NCBI RefSeq assembly: GCF_009865215.1
Contig: NZ_WWJX01000454.1
Coordinates: forward strand, 1 to 35,804
Direction of reading: 5' to 3'
Source: Streptomyces sp. SID3343
GTDB lineage: Bacteria > Actinomycetota > Actinomycetes > Streptomycetales > Streptomycetaceae
Length of the DNA: 35,804 bases
The translations under genes and the position numbers were made by a program. Positions 7,502 through 15,791 of the stretch are shown piece by piece. How positions within the stretch are numbered: the stretch's first letter is position 1; each line of letters begins with the position of its first letter. The notes beneath the pieces were generated by a model. It had not been told where the DNA came from. It saw only the letters and a list, made by a program, of their open reading frames with translations, and searched no databases.

Positions 7502-7532
7502 AACCTGAGGAAATGCCGCCTGTTGTGAGCGG

Positions 7533-7916
7533 ATGATGGCACTGTTCCGGCGGGATCGCCCACCGGTCCGGCTGGCCGCGCTCGCCGACCTGCCCGAGGA
7601 CCTGCCGCGCCGGATCAGTACGAGCCCCCCACTCGCGGTGGTCCGACACGGCGAGACGGTGCACGTCTTCGAGGACCGCTGCCCCCACGCCGGCGCGATC
7701 CTCTCCCGCGGCGTCCTGGACGGAAATCGGCTGACCTGCCCGATCCACAAGGGCACCTTCGAAATCGACACGGGCCGATCGGTAGGCGGCGTGGCGTGCC
7801 GAACCCTGCGCACGTACCCCACCTGGGTCGAGAACGGCGACGTATACATGGCCGCCGAGCCGCGCGGACGGCGATCCGCGCGGCGGGCGAAGTGCGGGGG
7901 CGAGGACGGGGTCTGA
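7533..7916 (+). CDS. Small Rieske [2Fe-2S] protein (127 aa)
   Basis: Stand-alone Rieske domain with the two ligand pairs C50-P-H52 (CPHAG) and C69-P-I-H72 (CPIHKG), spaced as in NirD-like and dioxygenase ferredoxins. Such proteins pass single electrons to oxygenases or reductases in the cytoplasm. No membrane segment is seen. The tail (RRSARRAKCGG) is basic and probably disordered. The start at 7533 is tentative: ATGATG gives two choices and only a weak GAGCGG precedes them. It diverges from the acyl-CoA synthetase and ends 7 bp from the convergent TetR gene. No oxygenase partner is seen in the window. Confidence 0.88.
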   Translation: MMALFRRDRPPVRLAALADLPEDLPRRISTSPPLAVVRHGETVHVFEDRCPHAGAILSRGVLDGNRLTCPIHKGTFEIDTGRSVGGVACRTLRTYPTWVENGDVYMAAEPRGRRSARRAKCGGEDGV

Positions 7917-7923
7917 GGGCGTG

Positions 7924-8454
7924 TCAGGCCGAGAAGGCGCTGTGGCCACTGGCCCACGCGCCGGACAGGTCGGCGCCCGGCGGGAAGCGGCCTGCCAGTT
8001 CGAGGACGACCATGCCGTGGGCGAAGCCCCAGAGGGCGCGGGCCGTGTCGTGGTCGCCGCCGACGGCGCGCATGAGTGGTGCGGCGGCGCGGTCCTCCAG
8101 GCCGGCGGGAAGCGCGTCGCGGTCGAGCGGTTGGCCGCTCATCAGGCGGTACAGGTGCGGGTGGGCGAGGGCGTAGGCGCGGTAGGCGGCCAGGAGCGCG
8201 GCGATCGGGTCGCCGTCACCGGACGCCTCGGCGATCTCCAGGGCCTCGGCCAACTCGGCCATTCCCGCCGCGGTCAGCGCGGCCTCGACTGCGGACTTGT
8301 CGGGGAAGTGCTTGTACAGGGATGGCGCCCGGATGCCGATGCGATCCGCGATGCGCCGCATCGAGACCGCCTCCGGGCCTTCCTTCTCCAGCAGTTCGCG
8401 GGCGGCGCCGACGATCTCGCGGGCCCTGGGGCTGGGTGACGTCGGGTCAGACAT
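7924..8454 (-). CDS. TetR family transcriptional regulator (176 aa)
   Basis: The N-terminal TetR DNA-binding domain has its helix-turn-helix at about 31-52 (SMRRIADRIGIRAPSLYKHF). The C-terminal ligand domain contains ALWGFAHGMVVLELAGRF, typical of the WHG-type TetR C-terminal group. Its start overlaps the end of the DUF4260 gene by 8 bp, so translation is coupled. The two-gene unit is preceded by two near-identical palindromes (8908-8922 and 8941-8957), the expected arrangement for autorepression. The ligand is unknown; a lipophilic small molecule would be usual for the family. Confidence 0.93.
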   Translation of the reverse strand: MSDPTSPSPRAREIVGAARELLEKEGPEAVSMRRIADRIGIRAPSLYKHFPDKSAVEAALTAAGMAELAEALEIAEASGDGDPIAALLAAYRAYALAHPHLYRLMSGQPLDRDALPAGLEDRAAAPLMRAVGGDHDTARALWGFAHGMVVLELAGRFPPGADLSGAWASGHSAFSA

Positions 8455-8887
8455 GCTTGCGGAGCCCTTCCGGCGTGCGCAGGCCGTATCCGGCGGCGCG
8501 GTCGAGTGCGATGTGGGTGAGCCAGGCCAGGCCGGCCGTGAACAACGGCGGCCACTCGATCGGGCCGACCGAGTAGGCGACCAGCACGATCAGCGGCACC
8601 CAGGCCCGGTGCATGGCGTTGTAGAACGGTACGGCGCGAGGCTGGAGTCGACCCGGCTGGTGTCCGTGCCGGGCCGCGTCCTTGGCGCCGATGAACATGG
8701 TCAGATCGGGCAACACGAAGAACCCGATCGCCGCCGCGGTGGTCGCGAGCCCGTACTTCGCGCTCTCGAACACCGCGAACACGGCCAGAAAGAGCGTGAG
8801 CACGATCCACGCCCCCCGCCTGGTCCACCGCATCACCGAGCGCACCGTGGTGGTGGCACCGGTCACAGCTCCGACGTCGACACTCAT
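8447..8887 (-). CDS. DUF4260-like membrane protein (146 aa)
   Basis: Small integral membrane protein resembling the DUF4260 family. Hydrophobic segments lie near 27-41, 48-66 and 93-121, and the conserved end reads LAWLTHIALDRAAGYGLRTPEGLRKH. The start at 8887 is supported by GGAGGG four nucleotides upstream. It is the first gene of an operon with the TetR regulator, with which it overlaps by 8 bp, and twin palindromes lie 20-70 bp before it, so it is probably the regulator's target. I know of no biochemical function for the family. Confidence 0.85.
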   Translation of the reverse strand: MSVDVGAVTGATTTVRSVMRWTRRGAWIVLTLFLAVFAVFESAKYGLATTAAAIGFFVLPDLTMFIGAKDAARHGHQPGRLQPRAVPFYNAMHRAWVPLIVLVAYSVGPIEWPPLFTAGLAWLTHIALDRAAGYGLRTPEGLRKHV

Positions 8888-8907
8888 TTCACCCTCCGGC
8901 CGCCACA

Positions 8908-8922
8908 GCTAACGACGTTAGC
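8908..8922. promoter_or_regulatory. TetR operator copy 1: GCTAACGACGTTAGC
   Basis: Perfect 6-3-6 palindrome 21 bp upstream of the DUF4260 start. It shares both half-sites with a second palindrome centred 34 bp further upstream. It is the likely binding site of the TetR protein encoded in the same operon. Confidence 0.75.
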
Positions 8923-8940
8923 CACCTGCGCCCATGATGG

Positions 8941-8957
8941 GGCTAACACCGTTAGCC
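8941..8957. promoter_or_regulatory. TetR operator copy 2: GGCTAACACCGTTAGCC
   Basis: Perfect 7-3-7 palindrome containing the same GCTAAC...GTTAGC half-sites as the copy at 8908-8922. Two sites suggest binding by two dimers. Confidence 0.75.
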
Positions 8958-8980
8958 GTCAAGTGGTCGACACCCACCGA

Positions 8981-9032
8981 ACCGAAGACAAACCACCGGA
9001 CCGAAGGCAAACCGAAGACAAACCGAAGGCAC
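8981..9032. repeat. 11-bp tandem array ACCGAAGRCAA
   Basis: Three head-to-tail 11-bp units occupy 9000-9010, 9011-9021 and 9022-9032. A detached fourth copy lies at 8981-8991. The array separates the TetR operators from the end of the Uma2 remnant. Confidence 0.85.
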
Positions 9033-9076
9033 GCGGAGCCGCACCGGGTGCCCACCCGCCGGTCCACCGCACCCGC

Positions 9077-9696
9077 TCAGCGGCCGGTGATCTCCGATCC
9101 GACCACGAACCCCTGCGCGGGCCCCTGCGGAATCTTCACCGGCGTCCCGTAGGCGACGCGAACCTCCACCGCATAAGCGCCCTTGGCCTGGTCCGGTTCA
9201 CTGAGCACGGTCACCACGCCGTCCCGTCGAAGTCGTCGAGGATCACGTAGACGGCGATGCCCGCCTCCGCGTAGGCCCGCCGCTTGCGCTCGCGATCTCG
9301 AACACCGGCTTCCCGTCCGGGCGAAACGACCTCCGCGACCAGCACGACCCCGGCCGCGTCGACCCCGAGCCCGTCGGGGTCGGGGGTCTCGTCCAAGTCC
9401 TCGGGCGCGACGGCGACATCCGGGATGTAGACCTTGCGGCCCCGAATCACGCTGATGTCCTGATAGGCCGAGAACGCGTCACCGGGCGCCAGGTGGTCCC
9501 GGAGCGCGTCCCGAAGGCGATTCGCGATCTTGCCGTGCCGCCTGGAACCGGTGGGAGACACCTCGATGGACCCTTCGATGATCTCTGCGCGCAGTCCCTC
9601 GGGCAGAGTCATCGCCTTCCACGTCTGCCACAGGACGTCGTCCAACGCTTCGAACTCGGAAGCAGTCACATCGGGCTCATGCGTCGCGATCGCCAT
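9077..9696 (-). pseudogene. Uma2 family (DUF820) endonuclease-like gene, frameshifted
   Basis: The frame from the ATG at 9696 encodes a Uma2/DUF820 restriction-like fold: MTLPEGLRAEIIEGSIEVSP, HGKIANRLRDAL, an IPDVAV strand that carries the active-site Asp, AEVVSPG and KRRAYAEAGI with the expected Lys. It stops early at 9211 with DFDGTAW. Immediately there, another minus-strand frame continues the family's C-terminal strand (VVTVLSEPDQAKGAYAVE, then RVAYGTPVKIP) to a stop at 9077. Adding one base near 9220 would restore a single protein of about 206 residues. Either the gene is recently broken or there is a sequencing error. Uma2 genes are abundant in actinobacteria and their role is poorly known. 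The family call is firm, the pseudogene status less so. Confidence 0.75.
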
Positions 9697-9843
9697 CGGG
9701 AAACACCACCCTCGTGCCGGTGTGGTCCACGCTCGCCGATGACGGACAAGCCCCTCCGACCCTAGGCACCGGGAAAGACTCGCCGCGATCGGATCCGAAC
9801 GGGTCACCCGAACGAGCGCAGCCGCGTGGTTCCGGCGAACACC

Positions 9844-10842
9844 TCACCGCAACCGGCGCGCCGCCTCCGTGGCCCAATAGGTCAAAATCGAGGACGCACC
9901 CGCTCGCTTGATCGAGGTCAGCGTCTCCATCATCACCCGCTCGCGGTCGATCCAACCGTTGGCCGCGGCGGCCTCGACCATCGCGTACTCGCCGCTGACC
10001 TGGTAGGCCGCGACCGGCACGTGCACCTCGTCCGCGATCCGTCGGACGATGTCCAGATACGACATCGCCGGCTTGACCATCACCAGATCCGCGCCCTCGG
10101 CGACGTCCAACAGCACCTCGCGCACCGACTCCTCGGCGTTCGCGGGATCCTGCTGGTAGGTCGTGCGGTCGCCGCGCAACGTGGACTCGACCGCCTCGCG
10201 GAACGGGCCGAAGAAGCCGGACGCGTACTTCGCGCTGTAGGCCAGGATCGACACGTCCTGATACCCGGCGCCGTCCAACGCTCGCCGGATCACCCCGACC
10301 TGACCGTCCATCATCCCGCTGGGCCCGACCATGTGGACGCCCGCGTCGGCCTGGACGACGGCCATCCGCGCGTACGCCTCCAGCGTCGCGTCGTTGTCGA
10401 CCGACCCGTCGGCGGCCAGCACTCCGCAGTGCCCGTGGTCGGTGAACTCGTCGAGGCACAGGTCCGACATCACCACGGTGTCGGAGCCCACCTCCGCGAC
10501 CACGTCGCGGATCGCGACCTGCAGCACGCCCTCCGGGTCGAACCCGGCCGAGCCGAGCGCGTCCTTGTCCGTCGGGATGCCGAACAGCATGATGCCGCCG
10601 ACGCCGGCCGCGACCGCGTCGTGCGCGGCCTTGCGCAGCGAGTCGCGGGTGTGTTGGACCACGCCCGGCATGGACGAGATCGCCACCGGCTCGGTCGCGC
10701 CCTCCCGGACGAACATCGGGAGGATCAGATCGGCGGGATGCAGCCGGGTCTCCGCGACCAGGCGGCGCACCGCCGGGGACGTGCGCAACCGCCTCGGGCG
10801 GTGCGCGGGAAACCCTGACGATGCGTCAGCCTGGTACGACAT
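9844..10842 (-). CDS. hemB: Delta-aminolevulinic acid dehydratase (porphobilinogen synthase), 332 aa
   Basis: Joins two 5-aminolevulinate molecules into porphobilinogen in the cytoplasm. The two Schiff-base lysines are at Lys205 (AYSAKYAS) and Lys257 ([11 protein letters not shown]). The metal-site loop reads [14 protein letters not shown] (127-140), where two of the three zinc cysteines of the E. coli type are not cysteine (Leu and Asp are visible), consistent with the Mg-dependent class. It is the last gene of the rex-hemA-hemC-hemD-hemB run and starts 5 bp after the hemD stop. Only a distant GGAAGG precedes the ATG, so translation may depend on hemD. Codons 5-9 contain a perfect CTGACG-N3-CGTCAG palindrome. 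Confidence 0.97.
   Translation of the reverse strand: MSYQADASSGFPAHRPRRLRTSPAVRRLVAETRLHPADLILPMFVREGATEPVAISSMPGVVQHTRDSLRKAAHDAVAAGVGGIMLFGIPTDKDALGSAGFDPEGVLQVAIRDVVAEVGSDTVVMSDLCLDEFTDHGHCGVLAADGSVDNDATLEAYARMAVVQADAGVHMVGPSGMMDGQVGVIRRALDGAGYQDVSILAYSAKYASGFFGPFREAVESTLRGDRTTYQQDPANAEESVREVLLDVAEGADLVMVKPAMSYLDIVRRIADEVHVPVAAYQVSGEYAMVEAAAANGWIDRERVMMETLTSIKRAGASSILTYWATEAARRLR
10815..10829. promoter_or_regulatory. CTGACGATGCGTCAG palindrome inside hemB codons 5-9
   Basis: This exact match to the operator family seen before the acyl-CoA genes lies 14-28 nt into hemB. It could be an intragenic roadblock site or chance; its position within a coding region lowers confidence. Confidence 0.3.
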
Positions 10843-10847
10843 GAGAA

Positions 10848-12455
10848 CTACTTGGCCTTCCTCCGGGAACCGGGGCGCCGCTCACTCGGGCGCGTGACGG
10901 GGTCGCCCGCCTCGATCATCGCCGCGCGTCGCGCGGTGCCGAACTCCGCCAGGGCCTCGGCCAGCGCGGACACCGACGGCTCGGGAGCCATCACGTCCAC
11001 GCGTAGACCGTGTTCCTCGGCGGTCTTCGCCGTCGCCGAACCGATGCACGCGATGACCGTCACGGCGTGCGGCTTGCCCGCGATGCCGACCAGGTTGCGC
11101 ACCGTCGAGGACGACGTGAACAGGACCGCGTCGAAGCCGCCGCCCTTGATCGCCTCGCGCGTCTCGGCGGGCGGCGGCGCAGCCCGGACCGTGCGGTAGG
11201 CCGTGACGTCGTCGACCTCCCAACCGAGTTCGACCAGACCCGCCACGAGCGTCTCGGTGGCGATGTCGGCACGCGGCAGGAAGACCCGGTCGATCGGGTC
11301 GAACACCGCGTCGTACGGCGGCCAGTCCTCCAACAGACCTGCGGCGGACTGCTCTCCCGAAGGCACGAGGTCGGGCTTGACGCCGAACTCGACGAGCGCT
11401 CGCGCGGTCGCCTCGCCCACGGCCGCGACCTTGATGCCCGCGAACGCGCGCGCGTCGAGGCCGTAGTCCTCGAACCGCTCGCGCACCGCGCGCACGGCGT
11501 TGACCGACGTGAACGCGATCCACTCGTAGCGGCCGGTGACCAGGCCCTTGATCGCGCGCTCCATCTGTTGGGGCGTGCGCGGGGGCTCGACCGCGATGGT
11601 CGGCACCTCGTGCGGGACCGCGCCGTACGAGCGAAGCTGCTCGGACAGCGAGACGGCCTGCTCCTTGGTCCGCGGGACGAGCACCTTCCAGCCGAACAAA
11701 GGCTTGGTCTCGAACCACGACAGCGTGTCGCGCTGGCCGACGACCTCGCCGACGACCACGACGGCCTGCTGGGTGATCTTCGCGGCGCGCACATCCGAGG
11801 CGACCTGCGCGAGCGTGCTCACGAGGGTGCGCTGCTCGGTCGTGGTGCCGTTGATCGTGACGGCGACCGGCGTGGCCGGCTTGCGGCCGCCCGCGACGAG
11901 TTCCTGCGCGATCTCGGCGATCGAGTCGAGCGCACCGCGCAGCACGAGCGTGCCGTCGACGGAGCCGACCGTGGCCCAGTCGATCGACGCCTCGGCCGTG
12001 TCGAGCACGCGGACGCCGCCGCTGCCCTTCGCGGCGTGCAACGGAATGCCCGCATAGGTGGGTACGGCCGTGCTGACCGGGACACCGGGGACGACCTCGA
12101 AGACGATCTTCGCCTTCGCGACCGCCGTGACCTCGTCCGTGACCGACTGATCCACGCACGGGTCACCCGCCACGGCCCGGACGACCTGCCTGCCGGATCG
12201 CGCGGCGGCCACGACGACCTTGGCCCGGGCAACGGCCGACAGGAGTTCCCCGTCGTCACCGGTCACCGGGTCGAGGACCTCGACGCCGCTCTTGCAGTGG
12301 GCGAGCACCTGACGCAGCGTCGCCTCGTCGGCGACCACCACATCGGCCTCGGCCAGCACCTCGATGGCCCGCAGGGTGAGCAGTCGCGGGTCGCCGGGAC
12401 CGGCACCCACAAAGGTCACGATGCCGCTGGGCTTCTTCTTCGCTCTGGGGCTCAA
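10848..12455 (-). CDS. hemD: Uroporphyrinogen-III synthase fused to a degenerate SUMT-like domain (535 aa)
   Basis: The C-terminal half (from about 255, [12 protein letters not shown], to 520) is a HemD domain that cyclises hydroxymethylbilane to uroporphyrinogen III; ITSVNAV-like [10 protein letters not shown] and [10 protein letters not shown] are its two lobes' hallmarks. The N-terminal half has the tetrapyrrole methylase fold ([37 protein letters not shown]), but the DRLV and RLKGGDPFVFGRG motifs of SUMT have decayed to ADEA and [12 protein letters not shown]. Methyltransferase activity is therefore doubtful. The start is a TTG at 12455, overlapping the hemC stop (TTGA), with GGGGGAG about 10 nt upstream. 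The fusion matches the arrangement known in Streptomyces. Confidence 0.94.
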   Translation of the reverse strand: MSPRAKKKPSGIVTFVGAGPGDPRLLTLRAIEVLAEADVVVADEATLRQVLAHCKSGVEVLDPVTGDDGELLSAVARAKVVVAAARSGRQVVRAVAGDPCVDQSVTDEVTAVAKAKIVFEVVPGVPVSTAVPTYAGIPLHAAKGSGGVRVLDTAEASIDWATVGSVDGTLVLRGALDSIAEIAQELVAGGRKPATPVAVTINGTTTEQRTLVSTLAQVASDVRAAKITQQAVVVVGEVVGQRDTLSWFETKPLFGWKVLVPRTKEQAVSLSEQLRSYGAVPHEVPTIAVEPPRTPQQMERAIKGLVTGRYEWIAFTSVNAVRAVRERFEDYGLDARAFAGIKVAAVGEATARALVEFGVKPDLVPSGEQSAAGLLEDWPPYDAVFDPIDRVFLPRADIATETLVAGLVELGWEVDDVTAYRTVRAAPPPAETREAIKGGGFDAVLFTSSSTVRNLVGIAGKPHAVTVIACIGSATAKTAEEHGLRVDVMAPEPSVSALAEALAEFGTARRAAMIEAGDPVTRPSERRPGSRRKAK

Positions 12456-13384
12456 GGGACGCGCTCCCCCATCAAACCGGAGGCCCCTCGGGCGAGTAGT
12501 TCGGCGGCGAGTTCGCGGCCGATCTTCTTCGCCTCGTCGAGAGTTCCGGTGGCGGACAACCGTACGCTGTCGGTGCCGTCGACATTGACGACTACGGCCC
12601 GCAGGTACAGCTCGGTGACCTGCTCGCCTTCGGCGACCTCACAGAGGGCACCGACCGGAGCCGAACATCCGGCTTCGAGCTCGGCGAGCAGCGTGCGCTC
12701 GGCCAGTACGGCGGCCCGGGTGTCCGGGTCGTCCAAACCGGTGAGCAGTTCTACGAGGGCGACATCGTGTGCCGCACACTCGACGGCCAACGCCCCTTGA
12801 CCAGGGGCAGGCAGCATGTGGAGCGGGTCGAAGGTCTCGGTGACCTCTCCCGCACGGCCCAGGCGGCCGAGGCCGGCCTTGGCCAGAACGACCGCATCGA
12901 GCTCACCGGACGTGACGAAACCGATCCGGGTGTCGACGTTGCCGCGAATCGCCACGATCTCGTGGCCGAGCCCGAGCAGCAGCAACTGCGCGGCGCGGCG
13001 CGGCGAACCGGTGCCGATCCGCGAGCCCGCGGGCAGTTCGGCGAGCGCGAGGCCGTCGCGGGCGATCAGCGCGTCGCGCGGGTCGTGCCGGGGCGGGATC
13101 GCCACCAGCGCGATCCCCTCGGCCTCGCCCGTGGGCAGGTCCTTGAGCGAGTGCACGACGAAGTCGACCTCGCCCGCGAGCAGCGCGTCACGCAGCGCGT
13201 TGACGAACACGCCGGTGCCGCCGATCTCGCTGAGCTTCTCGCGCGAGGTGTCGCCGTGGGTGACGATCTCCACGAGTTCGACCTGTCGACCGGTCAGTTT
13301 GGTGACCGCCTCGGCGACATGACCCGACTGGGCCATCGCCAGCTTGCTTCGCCGGGTGCCCAGTCGCAACGGTGCCTCGGTCAC
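12452..13384 (-). CDS. hemC: Porphobilinogen deaminase (hydroxymethylbilane synthase), 310 aa
   Basis: Polymerises four porphobilinogens into hydroxymethylbilane. Cys240 in ELEAGCSAPVGA carries the dipyrromethane cofactor, Asp82 in HSLKDLP is the catalytic aspartate, and the Arg-rich substrate loop SPRRAAQ is at 127-133. Length is normal for the family. It starts with GTG at 13384, which overlaps the hemA stop as GTGA, and it ends overlapping the hemD TTG start. The operon is thus translationally coupled through hemA, hemC and hemD. Confidence 0.97.
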   Translation of the reverse strand: MTEAPLRLGTRRSKLAMAQSGHVAEAVTKLTGRQVELVEIVTHGDTSREKLSEIGGTGVFVNALRDALLAGEVDFVVHSLKDLPTGEAEGIALVAIPPRHDPRDALIARDGLALAELPAGSRIGTGSPRRAAQLLLLGLGHEIVAIRGNVDTRIGFVTSGELDAVVLAKAGLGRLGRAGEVTETFDPLHMLPAPGQGALAVECAAHDVALVELLTGLDDPDTRAAVLAERTLLAELEAGCSAPVGALCEVAEGEQVTELYLRAVVVNVDGTDSVRLSATGTLDEAKKIGRELAAELLARGASGLMGERVP

Positions 13385-14769
13385 GCCACACCTTCCACAG
13401 CGTCGGGTTCCAGGGGGCCTGGTGCCAGGAGGCCGGGCGCCGCGGCATCGGTCTCGACGGCGTCGGGAGCGTCGGCCCGGCGGACCACCTCGGGAGTACC
13501 CGGATCGAGGTCGAACAACATCCGCAGCGCGTCGGCGTACGACGAGCCGCCCGGCTCCCCCGCGAGCTGCTTCACCCGCACGGTCGGCGCGTGCAGCACC
13601 TTGTCCACGACGCGCCGCACGGTCTGCTCGACCTCGGCGCGCACCCGCTCGTCCATCCCGGGCACCCGGCCGGCCAACCGGTCGAGTTCGGCCCGCACGA
13701 CGTCGGAGCCCATGCTGCGCAGTGCGACCACGGTCGGCTTGACCTGCTGTGCCTGCTGCGCGACCGCGAACGCGGCCACCTCGTCGTGCACGATCTTGCG
13801 TACGAGATCCACGTCGGCCGCGGCGGTGGATCCGGCCGAGACCTCCGCGAGCAGTTCCAGGTCGATCAGCACGACCCCGTCGAGATCACGCACGGCCGCG
13901 TCGACGTCGCGCGGCAGCGCGAGGTCGATCAGCACGAGCGGGCGGCCCACGCCCCGCTCGCGGCGGGCGTCGAGCACGGCCCTGACGTCCTTGCGACCGA
14001 TCACCAGACCGGCCGCGCCGGTGCACGAGACCACCAGATCGGCGGCGGCGAGCGCGTCCGGCAGCGCCGACATCGGCACCGCTCGGCCGCCCACCGACTC
14101 CGCGAGATGCTCGGCGCGCTCGTAGGTACGGTTCGCGACGACGATGTGGCCGACGCCTTCACGATTCAGCGTGGTCGCGGCGAGCGCGCTCATCGAACCC
14201 GCGCCCACGACCAGTGCCCGGCAGCCCTCGACGGCGCCCATCGACAGCTCGGCCTGGGCCAGGCCCACGGTCATCAGCGATCGACCGGCCCGGTCGATCC
14301 CGGTCTCGCTGTGCGCCCGCTTGCCGACCCGAAGCGCCTGCTGGGCCAACTCGTTCAGGACCCGCCCGGCGGTGCCGTGGGTCTGGGCGAGCGCGAGCGC
14401 GGTCTTGATCTGGCCGAGGATCTGCCCCTCGCCGATCACCATGGAGTCCAGGCCGCACGCGACCGAGAACAGGTGCTGGACCGCGCGGTCCTCGTAGTGC
14501 ACGTACATGTGCGGGGTCAGCTCGGCGGCCGGCACGCCGGTGTGGCGCGACAGCAGGTTGCCCAGCTCGGTGACACCGCCGTGGAAGCGGTCGACCTCCG
14601 CGTAGATCTCGACCCGGTTGCACGTCGAGAGCAGCACGACCTCGGCGACCGGCCCGGCCGCGATCAGGTCGCGCAGCAGCGCCTCCTGGGCCGCCCCGGT
14701 GATCGAGACGCGCTCCAGCAGGCTGACCTCGGCCGTGCGGTGGCTCAGACCCACCACCAGGACGCTCAT
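13381..14769 (-). CDS. hemA: Glutamyl-tRNA reductase (462 aa)
   Basis: First committed enzyme of C5-pathway haem synthesis: it reduces glutamyl-tRNA(Glu) to glutamate-1-semialdehyde with NADPH. Catalytic Cys50 lies in LLSTCNRVEIY, followed by the Rossmann segment GCRALVVGAGSMSALAA. The ATG at 14769 is chosen because MSVLVVGLSHRTAEV is the canonical N-terminus and GGGAAGA precedes it; an upstream ATG at 14847 adds 26 charged residues without homologous counterpart. It lies 136 bp after rex. No hemL is present in this window. Confidence 0.97.
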   Translation of the reverse strand: MSVLVVGLSHRTAEVSLLERVSITGAAQEALLRDLIAAGPVAEVVLLSTCNRVEIYAEVDRFHGGVTELGNLLSRHTGVPAAELTPHMYVHYEDRAVQHLFSVACGLDSMVIGEGQILGQIKTALALAQTHGTAGRVLNELAQQALRVGKRAHSETGIDRAGRSLMTVGLAQAELSMGAVEGCRALVVGAGSMSALAATTLNREGVGHIVVANRTYERAEHLAESVGGRAVPMSALPDALAAADLVVSCTGAAGLVIGRKDVRAVLDARRERGVGRPLVLIDLALPRDVDAAVRDLDGVVLIDLELLAEVSAGSTAAADVDLVRKIVHDEVAAFAVAQQAQQVKPTVVALRSMGSDVVRAELDRLAGRVPGMDERVRAEVEQTVRRVVDKVLHAPTVRVKQLAGEPGGSSYADALRMLFDLDPGTPEVVRRADAPDAVETDAAAPGLLAPGPLEPDAVEGVA

Positions 14770-14905
14770 GGGGTCTTCCCAGCGTCGATCGCCGTGTTCG
14801 CCGCGCTCGCCGTCTTCGCGGGTGCGACACGCTCGGTCGCCGGACATGCGGACGTGACGCGCTCGGGCGCGACCACCCCTGCGGCAATTTCCCGGGTACA
14901 GCCGT

Positions 14906-15649
14906 TCACGCCGGCATCACCTCGGGAAGATCGCCGCGCTCGCCGGGCTTCGAAGGGCGCGCCGGTACCGGCCCCGCGACGGGGTCGAGGCCGGACTTGC
15001 GCTGCTCGTGGAAGGCCAGGATCTGCAACTCGATCGACAGATCCACCTTGCGCACGTCGACCCCCTCGGGAACCGAGAGGACGGTGGGCGCGAAGTTCAG
15101 GATGCTCGTGATCCCGGCGGCGACCAGTCGGTCGGCCACCTCCTGCGCGGCCGGGGCCGGCGTCGTGATGACACCGATCGACACGTGGTCCTCACGCACG
15201 ATCTGCTCCAGATCGTCCATGTGGCGCACCGCCATGCCCGCTATCCGCTGACCGGTGACCGCCCGATCGGCGTCCAGAAGTGCCGCGACCCGGAAGCCGC
15301 GCGACGCGAAACCGCCGTAGTTGGCGAGGGCGTGACCCAGATTTCCGATGCCGATGATGGCGACCGGCCAGTCTTGGGTGAGCCCGAGTTCACGCGAGAT
15401 TTGGTACACGAGATACTCGACGTCGTAACCGACACCGCGGGTGCCGTAGGAGCCGAGATACGACAAGTCTTTGCGCAGCTTTGCGCTGTTCACCCCGGCG
15501 GCGGCGGCGAGTTCCTCGGACGAGACCGTGGGAACACCTCGCTCCGACAGCGCGCTGAGCGCCCGGAGGTACAGCGGAAGCCGCGCTACCGTCGCCTCGG
15601 GGATGCCACGTCCCCGTTGCGCCGGTCGCTCGGTACGCCCTGTAGCCAC
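14906..15649 (-). CDS. rex: Redox-sensing transcriptional repressor Rex (247 aa)
   Basis: Rex senses the NADH/NAD+ ratio and releases DNA when NADH is high. The N-terminal winged helix (about 15-85) contains LPLYLRALSAL and SSEELAAAAGVNSAKLRKDLSYLGSYGTRG, and the Rossmann part has IIGIGNLGHALANYGGF (GxGxxG at 100-105). The C-terminal swapped helix LSIELQILAFHEQRK is also present. The start is GTG at 15649 with AGGAG four bases upstream and the family N-terminus VATGR; a 22-codon ATG extension would be read from its own operator. It is the first gene of the haem cluster, as in S. coelicolor, where rex-hemACD is a Rex-controlled operon. Confidence 0.97.
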   Translation of the reverse strand: MATGRTERPAQRGRGIPEATVARLPLYLRALSALSERGVPTVSSEELAAAAGVNSAKLRKDLSYLGSYGTRGVGYDVEYLVYQISRELGLTQDWPVAIIGIGNLGHALANYGGFASRGFRVAALLDADRAVTGQRIAGMAVRHMDDLEQIVREDHVSIGVITTPAPAAQEVADRLVAAGITSILNFAPTVLSVPEGVDVRKVDLSIELQILAFHEQRKSGLDPVAGPVPARPSKPGERGDLPEVMPA

Positions 15650-15697
15650 GCTGCTCCTGTGGGTGGGACCTGGGATTTCGAATGCCAGGTTAGGCTT

Positions 15698-15715
15698 TTG
15701 TGAACGCGCGCACAA
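15698..15715. promoter_or_regulatory. Rex operator (ROP) before rex-hemACDB
   Basis: The core TGTGAACGCGCGCACA matches the Rex consensus TGTGAACGCGTTCACA at 14 of 16 positions; the full element with flanking TT/AA spans 18 bp. It lies 49-66 bp before the rex GTG, the expected position for autoregulation. Confidence 0.85.
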
Positions 15716-15742
15716 AGTAGGTGTCCGATTTGCGCGCCTGTC

Positions 15743-15756
15743 GTGATGCTCGTCAC
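15743..15756. promoter_or_regulatory. GTGA-N6-TCAC palindrome, copy 1, upstream of rex
   Basis: GTGATGCTCGTCAC (with outer C/G pairs) fits the half-site geometry of Crp/FNR-type sites, and equally a BldD-like inverted repeat. A second copy is centred 35 bp away. Confidence 0.4.
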
Positions 15757-15777
15757 GCCTTGGTTCCCGTTTTGGGC

Positions 15778-15791
15778 GTGAACTCGATCAC
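15778..15791. promoter_or_regulatory. GTGA-N6-TCAC palindrome, copy 2, upstream of rex
   Basis: GTGAACTCGATCAC repeats the architecture of the site at 15743-15756. A degenerate third copy (GTGACGCTCGTGTG, 15797-15810) follows. All lie in the 343-bp gap between rex and the glutaredoxin-like gene. That gap otherwise holds only the Rex operator and a 16-bp tandem array; no gene was seen. Confidence 0.4.

Noticed and set aside
10848-12455. Calling the gene an active CysG/SUMT for sirohaem or cobalamin synthesis
   Set aside because: The catalytic SUMT motifs are decayed and the context is haem only.
13372-15111. 579-codon plus-strand frame opposite hemA and rex
   Set aside because: The codon pattern and composition are those of an antisense frame; hemA and rex are certain.
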